Of a DNA stretch of 64,000 nt, positions 1 to 7,755 are shown one piece after another. A program made the position numbers and the translations under genes. The stretch spans positions 1 to 64,000 of the forward strand of contig PALM01000020.1 of assembly GCA_002706365.1 (NCBI GenBank), in the 5' to 3' direction. The notes beneath the pieces are model-generated. The model saw only the letters and a list, made by a program, of their open reading frames with translations, searched no databases and was not told the DNA's origin. This stretch comes from Flavobacteriales bacterium. GTDB lineage: Bacteria > Bacteroidota > Bacteroidia > Flavobacteriales_E > Vicingaceae. The stretch's first letter is position 1, and each line of letters opens with the position of its first letter.

Positions 1-401
1 ACAAATTAATACTGGATACTATTCCTTTGTTTAGTTCACCTTCTTACCTTGGTTCTTAGAATTTAACTCCTTAAAAATATACTTTCAAGGTCTAAAGGCA
101 CTTTGTGGTAAAATGGGGTTGCATTTTTGAATTAGATGTAGATGATTTAATTGACATCCGCTTTAACCACAGAGCCTCGACATGGTCGAGGCAGCACAAA
201 GAAGGCACAGAAGTCCGCCAGCTGGCGGACTTGCACGGCGGCATTTCGAATCCAAATACCGGCCATTTCGGAAAGCTCAGTGCAGCTTAGTCGGGGCGAC
301 ACATTTACATATTGTTACATCTACAAATTGTTAAATTTTCTCATTATTATAAACTCAAATGTTGTAGTTTACGTAAATGGATTATTCCAAACTCATTAAT
401 T
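1..401. other. Non-coding leader stretch with two hairpins
   Basis: No convincing gene in these 401 bases: the two short reading frames here run through palindromic DNA and resemble nothing I know. The middle part carries CACAGAG/CACAAAG-like words typical of spacer repeats and two strong inverted repeats, listed separately. The last part is an A+T-rich run into the lipoprotein start at 402. Confidence 0.6.
174..232. repeat. Paired palindromes (hairpin + 22-bp perfect palindrome)
   Basis: Positions 174-192 form an 8-bp hairpin (GCCTCGAC, loop ATG, GTCGAGGC). Positions 211-232 are a perfect 22-bp palindrome whose left half is AAGTCCGCCAG. CACAAAG and CACAGAA words stand between them. The first hairpin has the same build as the one at 6026-6044 (CTCGAC, three bases, GTCGAG), so this is probably an interspersed spacer element and not a gene-specific terminator; no T-run follows either stem. 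Confidence 0.75.
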
Positions 402-1127
402 ATGAATTCAGCAGTGCACTCTATAACGAGAATCATTTTTCTAAGTCTATTAGCTATCAGCATCTCAATCACCTCTTGTAAGAAAGATGAAGAAGAGGTC
501 AATATCAATGAAGAGGATGCTGTTAGAATGATCAGTTCTGGATTGTCAGACAATAGTGATGCATTGGAAGAGCAAGCTGAGTCATCGGCACAATTAGACG
601 GTCAGCCAGCGGTAGCTTACGACTCATTATGCGATAATCTCTTGGCCTACAACAGGAGCTTTTCACTAACGAGAAACGGTCGCACCTTCGATTATAATGC
701 AAATGGCACTCGCGATGGAATTTGTATTAATGATTCCTTGATTGCATTCCGATACGTTTCTACTTTCACAACTAGGTATACGGGAACGAACTACTCTTCG
801 AATGGAACTGGTTCTAGGAATGGAAGATTGGATGAGATCCGCTCGGATTCGACTTTCTATTTGTGGACGGGTAACACAGAAAAGAACAGCAATGGAACGC
901 TAGAAACGAGGAATGAGACCTATCAGATCAATTCAATTCTCAAGTACAACAGCACACTCAAGATCGATAAGACCATCCGCAGAATTACAAGTGGAACAAC
1001 TACCTACAGTATTACTGGAGGAGGGGATAAGATCCGCGATTTCAGCTATTCCGGTACGATTACGTATTTAGGGAATCGTAAGGCAGAGGTGACAGTGAAT
1101 GGACAGGTGTTTACGGTATTTTATTAG
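402..1127 (+). CDS. Hypothetical lipoprotein, 241 aa
   Basis: I do not recognise this protein. From the ATG at 402 it has an SPII signal peptide with lipobox SITSC (Cys26), so it should be a lipid-anchored envelope protein. An acidic stretch follows (KKDEEE), then a Ser/Thr/Asn/Gly-rich region that looks like beta structure (repeated short strands such as TTTYSITGGG), ending FTVFY. An in-frame start at 312 exists, but it would put about 30 unrelated residues ahead of the signal peptide, so 402 is preferred. The gene stands alone. Its TAG stop is the first TAG of the heptad array that follows. Confidence 0.75.
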   Translation: MNSAVHSITRIIFLSLLAISISITSCKKDEEEVNINEEDAVRMISSGLSDNSDALEEQAESSAQLDGQPAVAYDSLCDNLLAYNRSFSLTRNGRTFDYNANGTRDGICINDSLIAFRYVSTFTTRYTGTNYSSNGTGSRNGRLDEIRSDSTFYLWTGNTEKNSNGTLETRNETYQINSILKYNSTLKIDKTIRRITSGTTTYSITGGGDKIRDFSYSGTITYLGNRKAEVTVNGQVFTVFY

Positions 1128-1157
1128 AACCTAGAACCTAGAACCTAGAATCTAGAC
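1125..1157. repeat. CTAG heptad array abutting a stop codon
   Basis: Tandem 7-bp units TAGAACC, TAGAACC, TAGAACC, TAGAATC, then TAGAC. CTAG falls at 1131, 1138, 1145 and 1152, exactly seven bases apart. The lipoprotein stop codon TAG (1125-1127) is in the same phase and forms the first unit. There is no hairpin with a T-run, so it is not a standard terminator. Confidence 0.85.
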
Positions 1158-1197
1158 GATTAATTGGATTACATTCAATTTAGTTGATAATAAATTA

Positions 1198-1235
1198 TAG
1201 TCTAGGCTCTAGATTCTAGAATCTAGACTCTCGAC
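1198..1235. repeat. CTAG heptad array upstream of ferritin
   Basis: A second CTAG array with CTAG at 1202, 1209, 1216 and 1223, units such as GTCTAGG, CTCTAGA, TTCTAGA, ATCTAGA. It lies directly upstream of the putative ferritin -7 box at 1240, over the place where the -33 element should be. Its centre (AGATTCTAGAATCT) is a perfect palindrome. Confidence 0.85.
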
Positions 1236-1239
1236 CTCA

Positions 1240-1247
1240 TATATTTG
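1240..1247 (+). promoter_or_regulatory. Putative -7 promoter box of ferritin
   Basis: TATATTTG matches the Bacteroidota -7 consensus TAnnTTTG and lies 22 bases before the ferritin ATG. A clear -33 TTG is not obvious because the CTAG array occupies that space. Call rests on consensus match and position only. Confidence 0.5.
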
Positions 1248-1269
1248 TAAAAACACAAATCCAAAATCC

Positions 1270-1773
1270 ATGCTCTCAAAAAACATCGAAAAACTCCTTC
1301 AAGATCAAGTAAAAAAAGAAGCTTCTTCTTCTCAAACTTACCTTTCTATGGCCTGCTGGGCTGATGTGAAAGGTTATAATGGAGCTGCTGACTTTCTTTA
1401 TGCTCATTCAGATGAAGAGCGCATGCATATGCTGAAATTGGTGAAGTTCCTCAATGAAAGGGGGTCTCAGGCTACTATTTCTGAGCTGAAAGCCCCAAAG
1501 AAAGACTTTGGAAGTCTTAAAGAAGTTTTTGAAAGCATTTTGGAGCATGAAGTGAAAGTAACTGAGTCGATCAACAACATCATTACCGCCTGCCTTAAAG
1601 AAAACGATCACCTTACTAACAACTTTATGCAGTGGTATATTTCCGAGCAGATGGAAGAGGAACAACTGGCTCGCTCTATTATCGATAAATTGGAAATGAT
1701 CGGTAGTGATACCTCTAGTTTGTATTTGTTTGATAGGGAGTTGGGGACTTCGATGCAGCAGCATCATCAATAA
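1270..1773 (+). CDS. ftnA: Ferritin (non-heme, FtnA-like)
   Basis: Cytoplasmic iron-storage protein that oxidises Fe(II) and stores the mineral in a 24-subunit shell. The 167 aa fit the bacterial ferritin length. The ferroxidase residues sit at E. coli FtnA numbering: Glu17, Tyr24, Glu50, His53 (DEERMHM), Glu94 (EHEVK), Glu126-Gln127 (SEQMEEE). There is no haem-ligand Met typical of bacterioferritin at the dimer site that I can identify. The tail is His/Gln-rich (MQQHHQ), seen in other Bacteroidota ferritins. Single-gene unit with its own -7 box at 1240 and repeat arrays on both sides. Assignment is firm. Confidence 0.95.
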   Translation: MLSKNIEKLLQDQVKKEASSSQTYLSMACWADVKGYNGAADFLYAHSDEERMHMLKLVKFLNERGSQATISELKAPKKDFGSLKEVFESILEHEVKVTESINNIITACLKENDHLTNNFMQWYISEQMEEEQLARSIIDKLEMIGSDTSSLYLFDRELGTSMQQHHQ

Positions 1774-1782
1774 ATCGGATTT

Positions 1783-1888
1783 GAGATAAGGGATAAGGGA
1801 GATTGGGTTTTACCTGATTTATCCAAATTCCTTCTAAGTGCTCAATTAATGTCTCATATCCCAGCTCCAACATCCCAAATCCAACATA
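1783..1888. repeat. Two heptad arrays (GATAAGG type, CTCCAAC type)
   Basis: Positions 1783-1807 read as GAGATAA, GGGATAA, GGGAGAT. Positions 1851-1888 read as units ATCCCAG, CTCCAAC, ATCCCAA, ATCCAAC, again seven bases each. These tracts lie between the ferritin stop (1773) and the S9 peptidase promoter. Units differ from the CTAG arrays but the period is the same. Confidence 0.65.
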
Positions 1889-1922
1889 AACCATTACATT
1901 CGTTCACCACTCATGTATTTAT

Positions 1923-1954
1923 TTGAAAGCAGCTAATTGATTTTTATATCTTAG
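1923..1954 (+). promoter_or_regulatory. Putative promoter of the S9 peptidase
   Basis: A TTG at 1923-1925 and TATCTTAG at 1947-1954 fit the -33 TTG / -7 TAnnTTTG layout with 21 bases between, one mismatch in the -7 box. It lies 22 bases before the ATG at 1977. Confidence 0.4.
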
Positions 1955-1976
1955 CCAGCAATCTCAAACAAATGCC

Positions 1977-4430
1977 ATGAAACGAATCATCACACTTTTA
2001 CTACTTGGATTTTTAATGAACCAGAACGCCGACGGTCAGATCAATCTTGAATATCAAAAACCATCTAAAGAGATCCTGGATCTTGTAGATGTAAAATTGG
2101 CGCCTTATGTGCTGTTGGATGATGAGAAGAAGAATATGATCCTCATCTATCGCGATGCATATGAGTCGATTGAAGACCTTTCTCGTGAGGAATTGCGTTT
2201 GGGTGGTTTGCGTATCGACCCCAAGACCAATATTGGATCCAGAGTTACTTTCTACAATAATGTAAAACTGGCAACAGTAGAAGATACCGCTCAAAGAGAA
2301 GTGAAAGGACTTCCTGAGAATCCGCGACTATCCAATTTCAATTGGTCGCCAGATCAATCTATGCTGGCTATGACCCATACCACTCATGATGGAGTAGAAG
2401 TTTGGGTCTTGGATATTGCAAAAGGAACAGCAAAAAGGATTTCTGAAGCAAGAGTGAATGCCAATCTAGGTGATCCGATCTCTTGGTTTAATGATGGAAA
2501 GCAGTTGCTAGTAAAGTATGTGCCTGCAGACCGAAAGGAATTGATCAATACTGAAGAGGCAGTGCCTACTGGTCCTACTATTTCTGTGAATGAAGGTTCT
2601 AAAGCACAAAATCGAACTTATCAGGATCTGCTCAAGAATCCGAATGATGAACACAATTTCGAACAGCTCTCACTCTCTGAATTGAAGAAGATCTCATTGG
2701 ATGGTAAGGTTGAGGATTGGAAAGGTCCAGCCATGTATAGAGAGATATCCTTTTCTCCCGATGGAAAGTATGTGATGATCGCTGAAATGAAGCGTCCATT
2801 CTCATACATCGTGACCTATTATCGTTTCCCAACTGATTATACGGTCTATACTACAGATGGTAAGCTAGTAAAGCTGATAGAATCTGTGCCACTTACAGAG
2901 GAAATGCCTCAAGGCTTTATGGCTTCTCGAATGGGCAAGCGAAGCATTGCTTGGAGAGCAGATGAGCCTGCAACTATTCATTATGTAGAAGCTTTAGATG
3001 AAGGTGATCCTGAGAAAGAAGCTGAATTCAGAGATGAATTCTTTTTGTGGAAAGCTCCATTCAAATCGGATCCTAGATCGGTGATCAAGCTGCAGCAGCG
3101 TTATGCCGGTATGGACTGGGGTAATGAGAACACGGCTATCATCTATGATTACTGGTGGAATACAAGGAATGTAAAGACCTATTTGATCGATCCTTCTAAG
3201 TCTGATCAGAAAGGAGAGATCATTTACGATAGAAATTATCAGGACAGATATTCAGATCCGGGTGATTATGTCACCAAGCGCAATGAATACGGACGTTCTG
3301 TGATGGTTGTAAAGGATAATAAGGTTTTCCTACTTGGTGATGGTTACTCTGAAGAAGGTCAATTCCCATTCTTGGATGAGTATGACCTTACTAAAAAGGA
3401 AAGCAAGCGTTTGTATCAGTCGGCCTACACCGATAAAGTAGAAAGCCTGCGCGATTATCAAGCTGATCAAAATCGTCTGTTAGTGAGAATTGAGTCGCCA
3501 ACTGAGTATCCAAACTATTACTTCAGGAATCTGGCTAAGGCAGAAGGCGAGCAATTGGAGCAGCTTACCGACTTCGAAAATCCTTTCAAGAGCATGATGA
3601 ATGTGCATAAGGAAGTGATCAATTACAAGCGCGACGATGGTCTTGATCTATCTGCAACGCTTTATTTACCAGTAGGATACGATAAAGAGAAGAAAGAAAA
3701 GATGCCAATGATCCTCTGGGCTTATCCGCAGGAATTCAAGGATAAATCCAGTGCCGGGCAAAACACGCAGAACCCAAATGAATTCATTTATCCGTATTAC
3801 GGATCTCCAATTTATTGGGTAACCAAGGGCTATGTAGTCCTGGATGATGCAGCCTTCCCAATTGTGGGTGAGGGAGAAGAAGAACCAAACGATAGCTTTA
3901 GAAAGCAATTGGTTGCCAATGCCAAGGCGGCAATTGATGCTGTGGATGAATTAGGATACATCGATAGAAATAGAGTAGGAGTAGGCGGACATAGCTACGG
4001 AGCCTTTATGGTAGCTAACTTATTGTCGCATTCAGATCTCTTTGCAGCAGGTATAGCCCGTTCAGGAGCGTACAATAGAACACTTACTCCATTTGGTTTC
4101 CAATCTGAAGAGCGCCATTATTGGGATGCACCGGAGGTATACTATAATATGTCGCCTTTTATGCATGCCGATAAGATGGATCAGCCACTATTACTTGTGC
4201 ACGGCGAAGCCGATAACAATTCAGGAACCTATCCAATGCAGTCTGAGCGATACTTCAATGCCCTAAAAGGTCTTGGAGCTACTGTGAGATTGGTTATTCT
4301 TCCAAAGGAGAGTCATGGCTACAGAGCGAAAGAAAGCATTCTGCATTTGCTTTGGGAGCAAGATCAGTGGTTGGAGAAATACGTAAAGAACAAGACTGAG
4401 GACGAGGACGAAGACGGGGAAGGAAGTTAG
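1977..4430 (+). CDS. S9 family serine peptidase, glutamyl-peptidase-like (S9D)
   Basis: Secreted prolyl-oligopeptidase-family peptidase, 817 aa. A signal peptide (ends near residue 20, NADGQ) is followed by a beta-propeller of WD/PD40-like blades (SPDQSMLAMTHT, SPDGKYVMIAEM) to about residue 560, then the alpha/beta-hydrolase domain. Catalytic triad by motif: Ser673 in GGHSYGAF, Asp746 in GEADNN, His780 in ESHGYR. The GHSYGAF nucleophile elbow and an extended propeller resemble the plant chloroplast glutamyl peptidase subfamily more than DPP4. The C-terminus is an acidic run (EDEDEDGEGS). It probably degrades peptides in the periplasm. The stop codon is the first unit of the repeat array that follows. 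Confidence 0.9.
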   Translation: MKRIITLLLLGFLMNQNADGQINLEYQKPSKEILDLVDVKLAPYVLLDDEKKNMILIYRDAYESIEDLSREELRLGGLRIDPKTNIGSRVTFYNNVKLATVEDTAQREVKGLPENPRLSNFNWSPDQSMLAMTHTTHDGVEVWVLDIAKGTAKRISEARVNANLGDPISWFNDGKQLLVKYVPADRKELINTEEAVPTGPTISVNEGSKAQNRTYQDLLKNPNDEHNFEQLSLSELKKISLDGKVEDWKGPAMYREISFSPDGKYVMIAEMKRPFSYIVTYYRFPTDYTVYTTDGKLVKLIESVPLTEEMPQGFMASRMGKRSIAWRADEPATIHYVEALDEGDPEKEAEFRDEFFLWKAPFKSDPRSVIKLQQRYAGMDWGNENTAIIYDYWWNTRNVKTYLIDPSKSDQKGEIIYDRNYQDRYSDPGDYVTKRNEYGRSVMVVKDNKVFLLGDGYSEEGQFPFLDEYDLTKKESKRLYQSAYTDKVESLRDYQADQNRLLVRIESPTEYPNYYFRNLAKAEGEQLEQLTDFENPFKSMMNVHKEVINYKRDDGLDLSATLYLPVGYDKEKKEKMPMILWAYPQEFKDKSSAGQNTQNPNEFIYPYYGSPIYWVTKGYVVLDDAAFPIVGEGEEEPNDSFRKQLVANAKAAIDAVDELGYIDRNRVGVGGHSYGAFMVANLLSHSDLFAAGIARSGAYNRTLTPFGFQSEERHYWDAPEVYYNMSPFMHADKMDQPLLLVHGEADNNSGTYPMQSERYFNALKGLGATVRLVILPKESHGYRAKESILHLLWEQDQWLEKYVKNKTEDEDEDGEGS

Positions 4431-4485
4431 GAGTGCGCTAAAGTGCTCTAGAGTGCGCTAGAGTGCAACTAGAGTGCAGTTGAAT
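4428..4485. repeat. Array of 10-11 bp units (TAGAGTGCRC type)
   Basis: Units TAGGAGTGCGC, TAAAGTGCTC, TAGAGTGCGC, TAGAGTGCAAC, TAGAGTGCAG begin with the TAG stop codon of the S9 peptidase (4428-4430) and repeat at 10-11 bases. The AGTGC core is invariant. This is a different family from the 7-bp arrays but has the same position just after a stop codon. Confidence 0.8.
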
Positions 4486-4501
4486 TGTACTACAATACCA
4501 A

Positions 4502-5623
4502 ATGTCAGATTCAAAGATGGATTCCTCTGAATTGAAGAGATACTCTATTTCATATTTTACATCTCATATTTCACATTTGAGATTTCTCTTTGCTCTGATC
4601 CCATTGTTCTTCAGCACAACTAGCTGTAATAACTACGCTCAAGAGAATAAGCCTCAAGAATCAAAGATCAACGGTGTTTGCTTGGTAGCTCCAAGGGATT
4701 CAACAATGCTCAGAGAGCTTCCTAAGCTGGAGCGTATCTCACCTAATTATGTGGCAGTGATTCCCTATGCTTTTAAGAGACGCAATGAGAGTAAGGTGAA
4801 CTACATGAAGGAAAACCCTTATTGGTGGGGTGAGGGCTTGAATGGCTGTCGAGAAACCATTAGCCAATTAAAGCAATTGGGGTATAAGGTGATGCTAAAA
4901 CCACATGTTTGGCTAGCTGGTGAAGGCTGGCCTGGCGACTTCGATCCAACGAAAAGGGTGAGTGCAGATAGAGTAGAAGAAGAATGGGTTATATGGGAAG
5001 AATCGTATAGAGCCTATATCCTAGAGATGGCAAGACTGGCTTCTAATGAAGATGTCGAGATTCTTTGTATTGGGACAGAATATCGCATTGCTGTTAAGCA
5101 AAGACTACAGTTTTGGAAAGATCTAATTGCAGGAGTAAGAGAGATCTATACTGGAAAGGTCACTTATGCGAGCAATTGGGATAACTATGAGCATGTATCC
5201 TTTTGGAAAGAACTCGATTTCATAGGCATCGATGCTTATTTTCCTCTATCAGATAGCAAACAACCGGAAGTAAGCGAACTTCTTGAAGCATGGAATCCCA
5301 TTGTGAAAAGCATAGTTGTATTTTCTGATAGCATTGGAAAACCAATCCTATTTACAGAGTATGGATATAGAAGCATTCCATACACCACAAGAGGTGATTG
5401 GAAGAATGGAGAGGTATCAGAATTGGATGAAGAGGCTCAATCTACAGCCTACCAAGCATTATATCAGTCGTGGTGGAATAAGAAGAATTTTGCTGGAGGA
5501 TTTTTGTGGAAATGGCATCCGGCAGATTCAATTTATCAATTAAAAGGCGCAAAAGGCCAATTTTCTCCACAAGGAAAGGATGTTGAAGTGCTTATAGAAG
5601 CACAATATCAAAGCTCGAATTAG
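4502..5623 (+). CDS. GH113-like glycoside hydrolase lipoprotein
   Basis: Putative surface or periplasmic glycosidase of the TIM-barrel GH113 (beta-mannanase) type, 373 aa from the ATG at 4502. The fold is suggested by KVMLKPHVWLAGEGWPGDF, the acid/base candidate Glu193 in CIGTEYR and the nucleophile candidate Glu286 in LFTEYGYRS, with FLWKWHP near the C-terminus. The lipobox STTSC is at Cys42. From 4502 the signal peptide would have an unusually long n-region encoded by a repeat (4548-4589). A TTG at 4577 gives a textbook 17-residue lipoprotein signal (Cys17), so 4577 may be the real start. The substrate cannot be read from sequence; mannan is the family precedent. Confidence 0.75.
   Translation: MSDSKMDSSELKRYSISYFTSHISHLRFLFALIPLFFSTTSCNNYAQENKPQESKINGVCLVAPRDSTMLRELPKLERISPNYVAVIPYAFKRRNESKVNYMKENPYWWGEGLNGCRETISQLKQLGYKVMLKPHVWLAGEGWPGDFDPTKRVSADRVEEEWVIWEESYRAYILEMARLASNEDVEILCIGTEYRIAVKQRLQFWKDLIAGVREIYTGKVTYASNWDNYEHVSFWKELDFIGIDAYFPLSDSKQPEVSELLEAWNPIVKSIVVFSDSIGKPILFTEYGYRSIPYTTRGDWKNGEVSELDEEAQSTAYQALYQSWWNKKNFAGGFLWKWHPADSIYQLKGAKGQFSPQGKDVEVLIEAQYQSSN
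4548..4589. repeat. TTTCATA-type heptad array overlapping the GH113 N-terminus
   Basis: Units TTTCATA, TTTTACA, TCTCATA, TTTCACA, TTTGAGA, TTTCTCT, each seven bases. The same five-unit series recurs at 59937-59971 in the spacer before dnaA. Here it lies inside the reading frame starting at 4502 and ends at the TTG at 4577, which argues that the tract is a spacer repeat and that translation starts after it. Confidence 0.75.
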
Positions 5624-5650
5624 GCAACAACAGTCTTAAAAATGCTAAAA

Positions 5651-5692
5651 ATCAACATTCCTAATTCGTAATCCTCAATTCGTAATTAAATA
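5651..5692. repeat. TTCGTAA-type heptad array
   Basis: Six successive 7-mers: ATCAACA, TTCCTAA, TTCGTAA, TCCTCAA, TTCGTAA, TTAAATA. It fills most of the spacer between the GH113 stop (5623) and the cold-shock promoter, ending a few bases before the -7 box at 5697. Confidence 0.75.
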
Positions 5693-5696
5693 AACC

Positions 5697-5704
5697 TACC
5701 TTCG
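5697..5704 (+). promoter_or_regulatory. Putative -7 promoter box of the cold-shock gene
   Basis: TACCTTCG, one mismatch from TAnnTTTG, 24 bases before the ATG at 5729. The short leader is nearly pure A/T (TTAATTATTATTTTATTATT). Confidence 0.45.
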
Positions 5705-5728
5705 CACTTTAATTATTATTTTATTATT

Positions 5729-5920
5729 ATGCAAAAAGGAACCGTAAAGTTCTTTAACGAAACCAAAGGTTTCGGATTTATTAAAGAAGAAGGCTCTGAA
5801 GAAGAGCACTTCGTACACGTAACAGGTCTAATCGACGAGATCAGAGAAAATGACACCGTTGAATACGAACTGAAAGAAGGAAAAAGAGGAATGAATGCCG
5901 TAAACGTTAAAGTCGTTTAA
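5729..5920 (+). CDS. cspA: Cold-shock domain protein
   Basis: Single-stranded nucleic-acid-binding protein of 63 aa, the usual size of a free cold-shock domain, acting as an RNA chaperone in the cytoplasm. Seen: opening GTVKFFNETKGFGFI with the RNP1-type KGFGFI, then the RNP2-type HFVHVTGL, and the closing strand NAVNVKVV. It is monocistronic with its own -7 box and a strong terminator at 5944. Whether it is cold-inducible cannot be told; the long cold-box leader of enterobacterial cspA is absent. The symbol follows family convention; paralogue identity is unknown. Confidence 0.93.
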   Translation: MQKGTVKFFNETKGFGFIKEEGSEEEHFVHVTGLIDEIRENDTVEYELKEGKRGMNAVNVKVV

Positions 5921-5943
5921 GGAATAGATTAATTTTTTGACTT

Positions 5944-5973
5944 AAGCCCATTCAGCAATGAATGGGCTTTTTT
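5944..5973 (+). terminator. Rho-independent terminator of the cold-shock gene
   Basis: Ten-bp stem AAGCCCATTC / GAATGGGCTT with loop AGCAAT and a following T-run, 23 bases after the stop. Confidence 0.9.
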
Positions 5974-6225
5974 ATTGCATAAGTTTTCTTAGAAGGCATT
6001 GCGACCATGGCTAAGCCATTGCGCTAGCTCGACAAAGTCGAGCTTCTGCGGTTAAGGAAATGCTTAATTTGATATGAAAATCTTTAGCTATGTCACAGAG
6101 TTTCACAGGGTCGCTTCGCTAGCTCAGAGGCACACAGAGCTGTAAGATTCTTCAAACACTTGTTTCCGATTTCTGATTTCTGATTTGAATTACCCTTACT
6201 CCTTGCTCCAAACTCAACCCTATAC
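5974..6225. other. Non-coding spacer with repeats between csp terminator and sulP
   Basis: No gene in this 252-base stretch. It holds two hairpins (6007-6044), a CACAGAG-type tract with words at about 6094-6141 (CACAGAG, CACAGGG, CACACAGAG), and heptad arrays from 6164 that run up to the sulP stop codon. Confidence 0.7.
6007..6044. repeat. Two perfect hairpins
   Basis: ATGGCT-A-AGCCAT at 6007-6019 and AGCTCGAC-AAA-GTCGAGCT at 6026-6044. The second has the same CTCGAC-three bases-GTCGAG plan as 174-192. No T-run follows, so neither is a standard terminator. Confidence 0.75.
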
Positions 6226-6229
6226 CTAA
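6164..6229. repeat. Two adjoining heptad arrays (TTCTGAT and CTTACTC types)
   Basis: TTCCGAT, TTCTGAT, TTCTGAT, TTGAATT at 6164-6191, then CTTACTC, CTTGCTC, CAAACTC, AACCCTA, TACCTAA from 6195. The second array reaches the sulP stop codon, read on the minus strand as TAG at 6228-6226. Its units match the array at 7937-7971 on the other side of the same gene. Confidence 0.75.
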
Positions 6230-7755
6230 ACCTTATCCGCCACAATCTTGTAGGTAGGGTCTTCCATTACATTCACATCAATTAGCTTATCCGCATTCTG
6301 AAGAAGCTTTCTGCAGTCTGCACTGAGATGACGCAGATGAACGGTTTTACCGGCCTTCTGATAGCGTTCTGTAAGCTTATTGAGGGCTTCAATGGCCGAC
6401 ATATCCACAACTCGACTCTCTGCAAAGTCGATGATCACCTCTTCAGGATCATTTTGCACATCGAATTTGTCGTTGAATACTGAAATAGATCCAAAGAATA
6501 GCGGACCGTAGATCTCATAATGCTTTATTCCTTCATCATCCACATATTTTCTTGCTCTAATGCGCTTAGCATTATCCCAGGCAAAAACTAAGGCTGAAAT
6601 GATCACACCAATGATCACGGCAGCTGCTAGATTGTGAAGTACTGCGGTAACCAAGGTCACCACAACCATTACAATGATGTCTGATTTAGGCATGCGTCGG
6701 AAAGTGCGCAGACTAGCCCACTCAAAGGTTCCAATAGATACCATGATCATCAATCCTGTTAGCGCTGCAATAGGCACTTTCTCAATGATCGGTGATCCAT
6801 ACATGATAAAGACCAATAGCATAATGGAAGCTACTATACCTGAAAGTCTAGCTCTAGCTCCTGATGAGATATTGATCAAAGATTGTCCGATCATTGCACA
6901 ACCTCCCATTCCAGAGAATAATCCTGAAAGGGTATTTGCAATTCCTTGAGCTACGGCTTCTTTATTGCCTCTTCCTCTTGTTTGTGTGATCTCATCAATA
7001 ATATTGAGGGTTAGCAAACTCTCGATCAATCCTACACCGGCTACAATAGCTGCATATGGAAAGATGATCTGCAAGGTTTCAAACTCCAAAGGAACCATGG
7101 GAAGGTGAAAAGGAGGGAAGCCACCTTCAATTGAAGCAATATCTCCCACAGTTTTGGTATCGATGTTCAAGAAATACACCAAAGCGAAGATGCTGAGGAT
7201 AGAGAAGAGTGAAGCCGGAATAAGCTTGCTCAGTTTAGGTAATCCCCAAATAATAAACATGGTCAGCAAGACAAGTCCCAGCATCATGTAAAGCTGCTCG
7301 CCCTGCATCCAATCGCCAGCAGTATCCTTGAAACTGGGAAGTTGCGACATAAAGATCACCACAGCCAAACCGTTCACAAAACCGTAGATCACCGGCATGG
7401 GCACCAATCTCATGAACTTGCCTAAGCGCAGGAAACCGGCCGACATCTGAAGTATACCAGCCAAAATTACAGTGGCAAAGACATATTCAACCCCATGATC
7501 CTTTACCAGCATTACCAAGACAACGGCAATAGCTCCGGTGGCTCCGGAGATCATTCCCGGTCTGCCACCGAGAATAGAAGTAACTAATCCCATTACAAAT
7601 GCCGCATAGAGTCCCGTTAGGGGAGAGAGGCCCGCAATAAGGGCAAATGCAACTGCTTCCGGCACCAATGCAAGTGCCACTGTCAATCCAGATAGGATCT
7701 CGTTCTTATAATTGACCTTTTGTGATAGGTCGAATAGGTTGAAGATTTTCTTCAT
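6226..7755 (-). CDS. SulP family anion transporter with STAS domain
   Basis: Inner-membrane anion permease (sulfate or bicarbonate) of the SLC26/SulP family, 509 aa. The SulP signature region is at the N-terminal part (ALALVPEAVAFALIAGLSPLTGLYAAFVMG), with about ten to twelve hydrophobic spans over residues 20-385. A C-terminal STAS domain (about 395-500) has the SpoIIAA-like VVDMSAIEAL strand-loop with the conserved Ser. Conserved GGCAMIGQS follows the middle spans. No carbonic anhydrase or sulfate-assimilation gene is near, so the substrate is open; marine relatives often use this type for bicarbonate. Flanked by matching repeat arrays. Confidence 0.88.
   Translation of the reverse strand: MKKIFNLFDLSQKVNYKNEILSGLTVALALVPEAVAFALIAGLSPLTGLYAAFVMGLVTSILGGRPGMISGATGAIAVVLVMLVKDHGVEYVFATVILAGILQMSAGFLRLGKFMRLVPMPVIYGFVNGLAVVIFMSQLPSFKDTAGDWMQGEQLYMMLGLVLLTMFIIWGLPKLSKLIPASLFSILSIFALVYFLNIDTKTVGDIASIEGGFPPFHLPMVPLEFETLQIIFPYAAIVAGVGLIESLLTLNIIDEITQTRGRGNKEAVAQGIANTLSGLFSGMGGCAMIGQSLINISSGARARLSGIVASIMLLVFIMYGSPIIEKVPIAALTGLMIMVSIGTFEWASLRTFRRMPKSDIIVMVVVTLVTAVLHNLAAAVIIGVIISALVFAWDNAKRIRARKYVDDEGIKHYEIYGPLFFGSISVFNDKFDVQNDPEEVIIDFAESRVVDMSAIEALNKLTERYQKAGKTVHLRHLSADCRKLLQNADKLIDVNVMEDPTYKIVADKV

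Noticed and set aside
105-399. Two short reading frames as genes
   Set aside because: They run through hairpin DNA, have no signal peptide or family motif, and overlap each other in different frames.
1125-1235. CRISPR array
   Set aside because: Units of 7 bases with no spacers of unique sequence, and no cas genes nearby.
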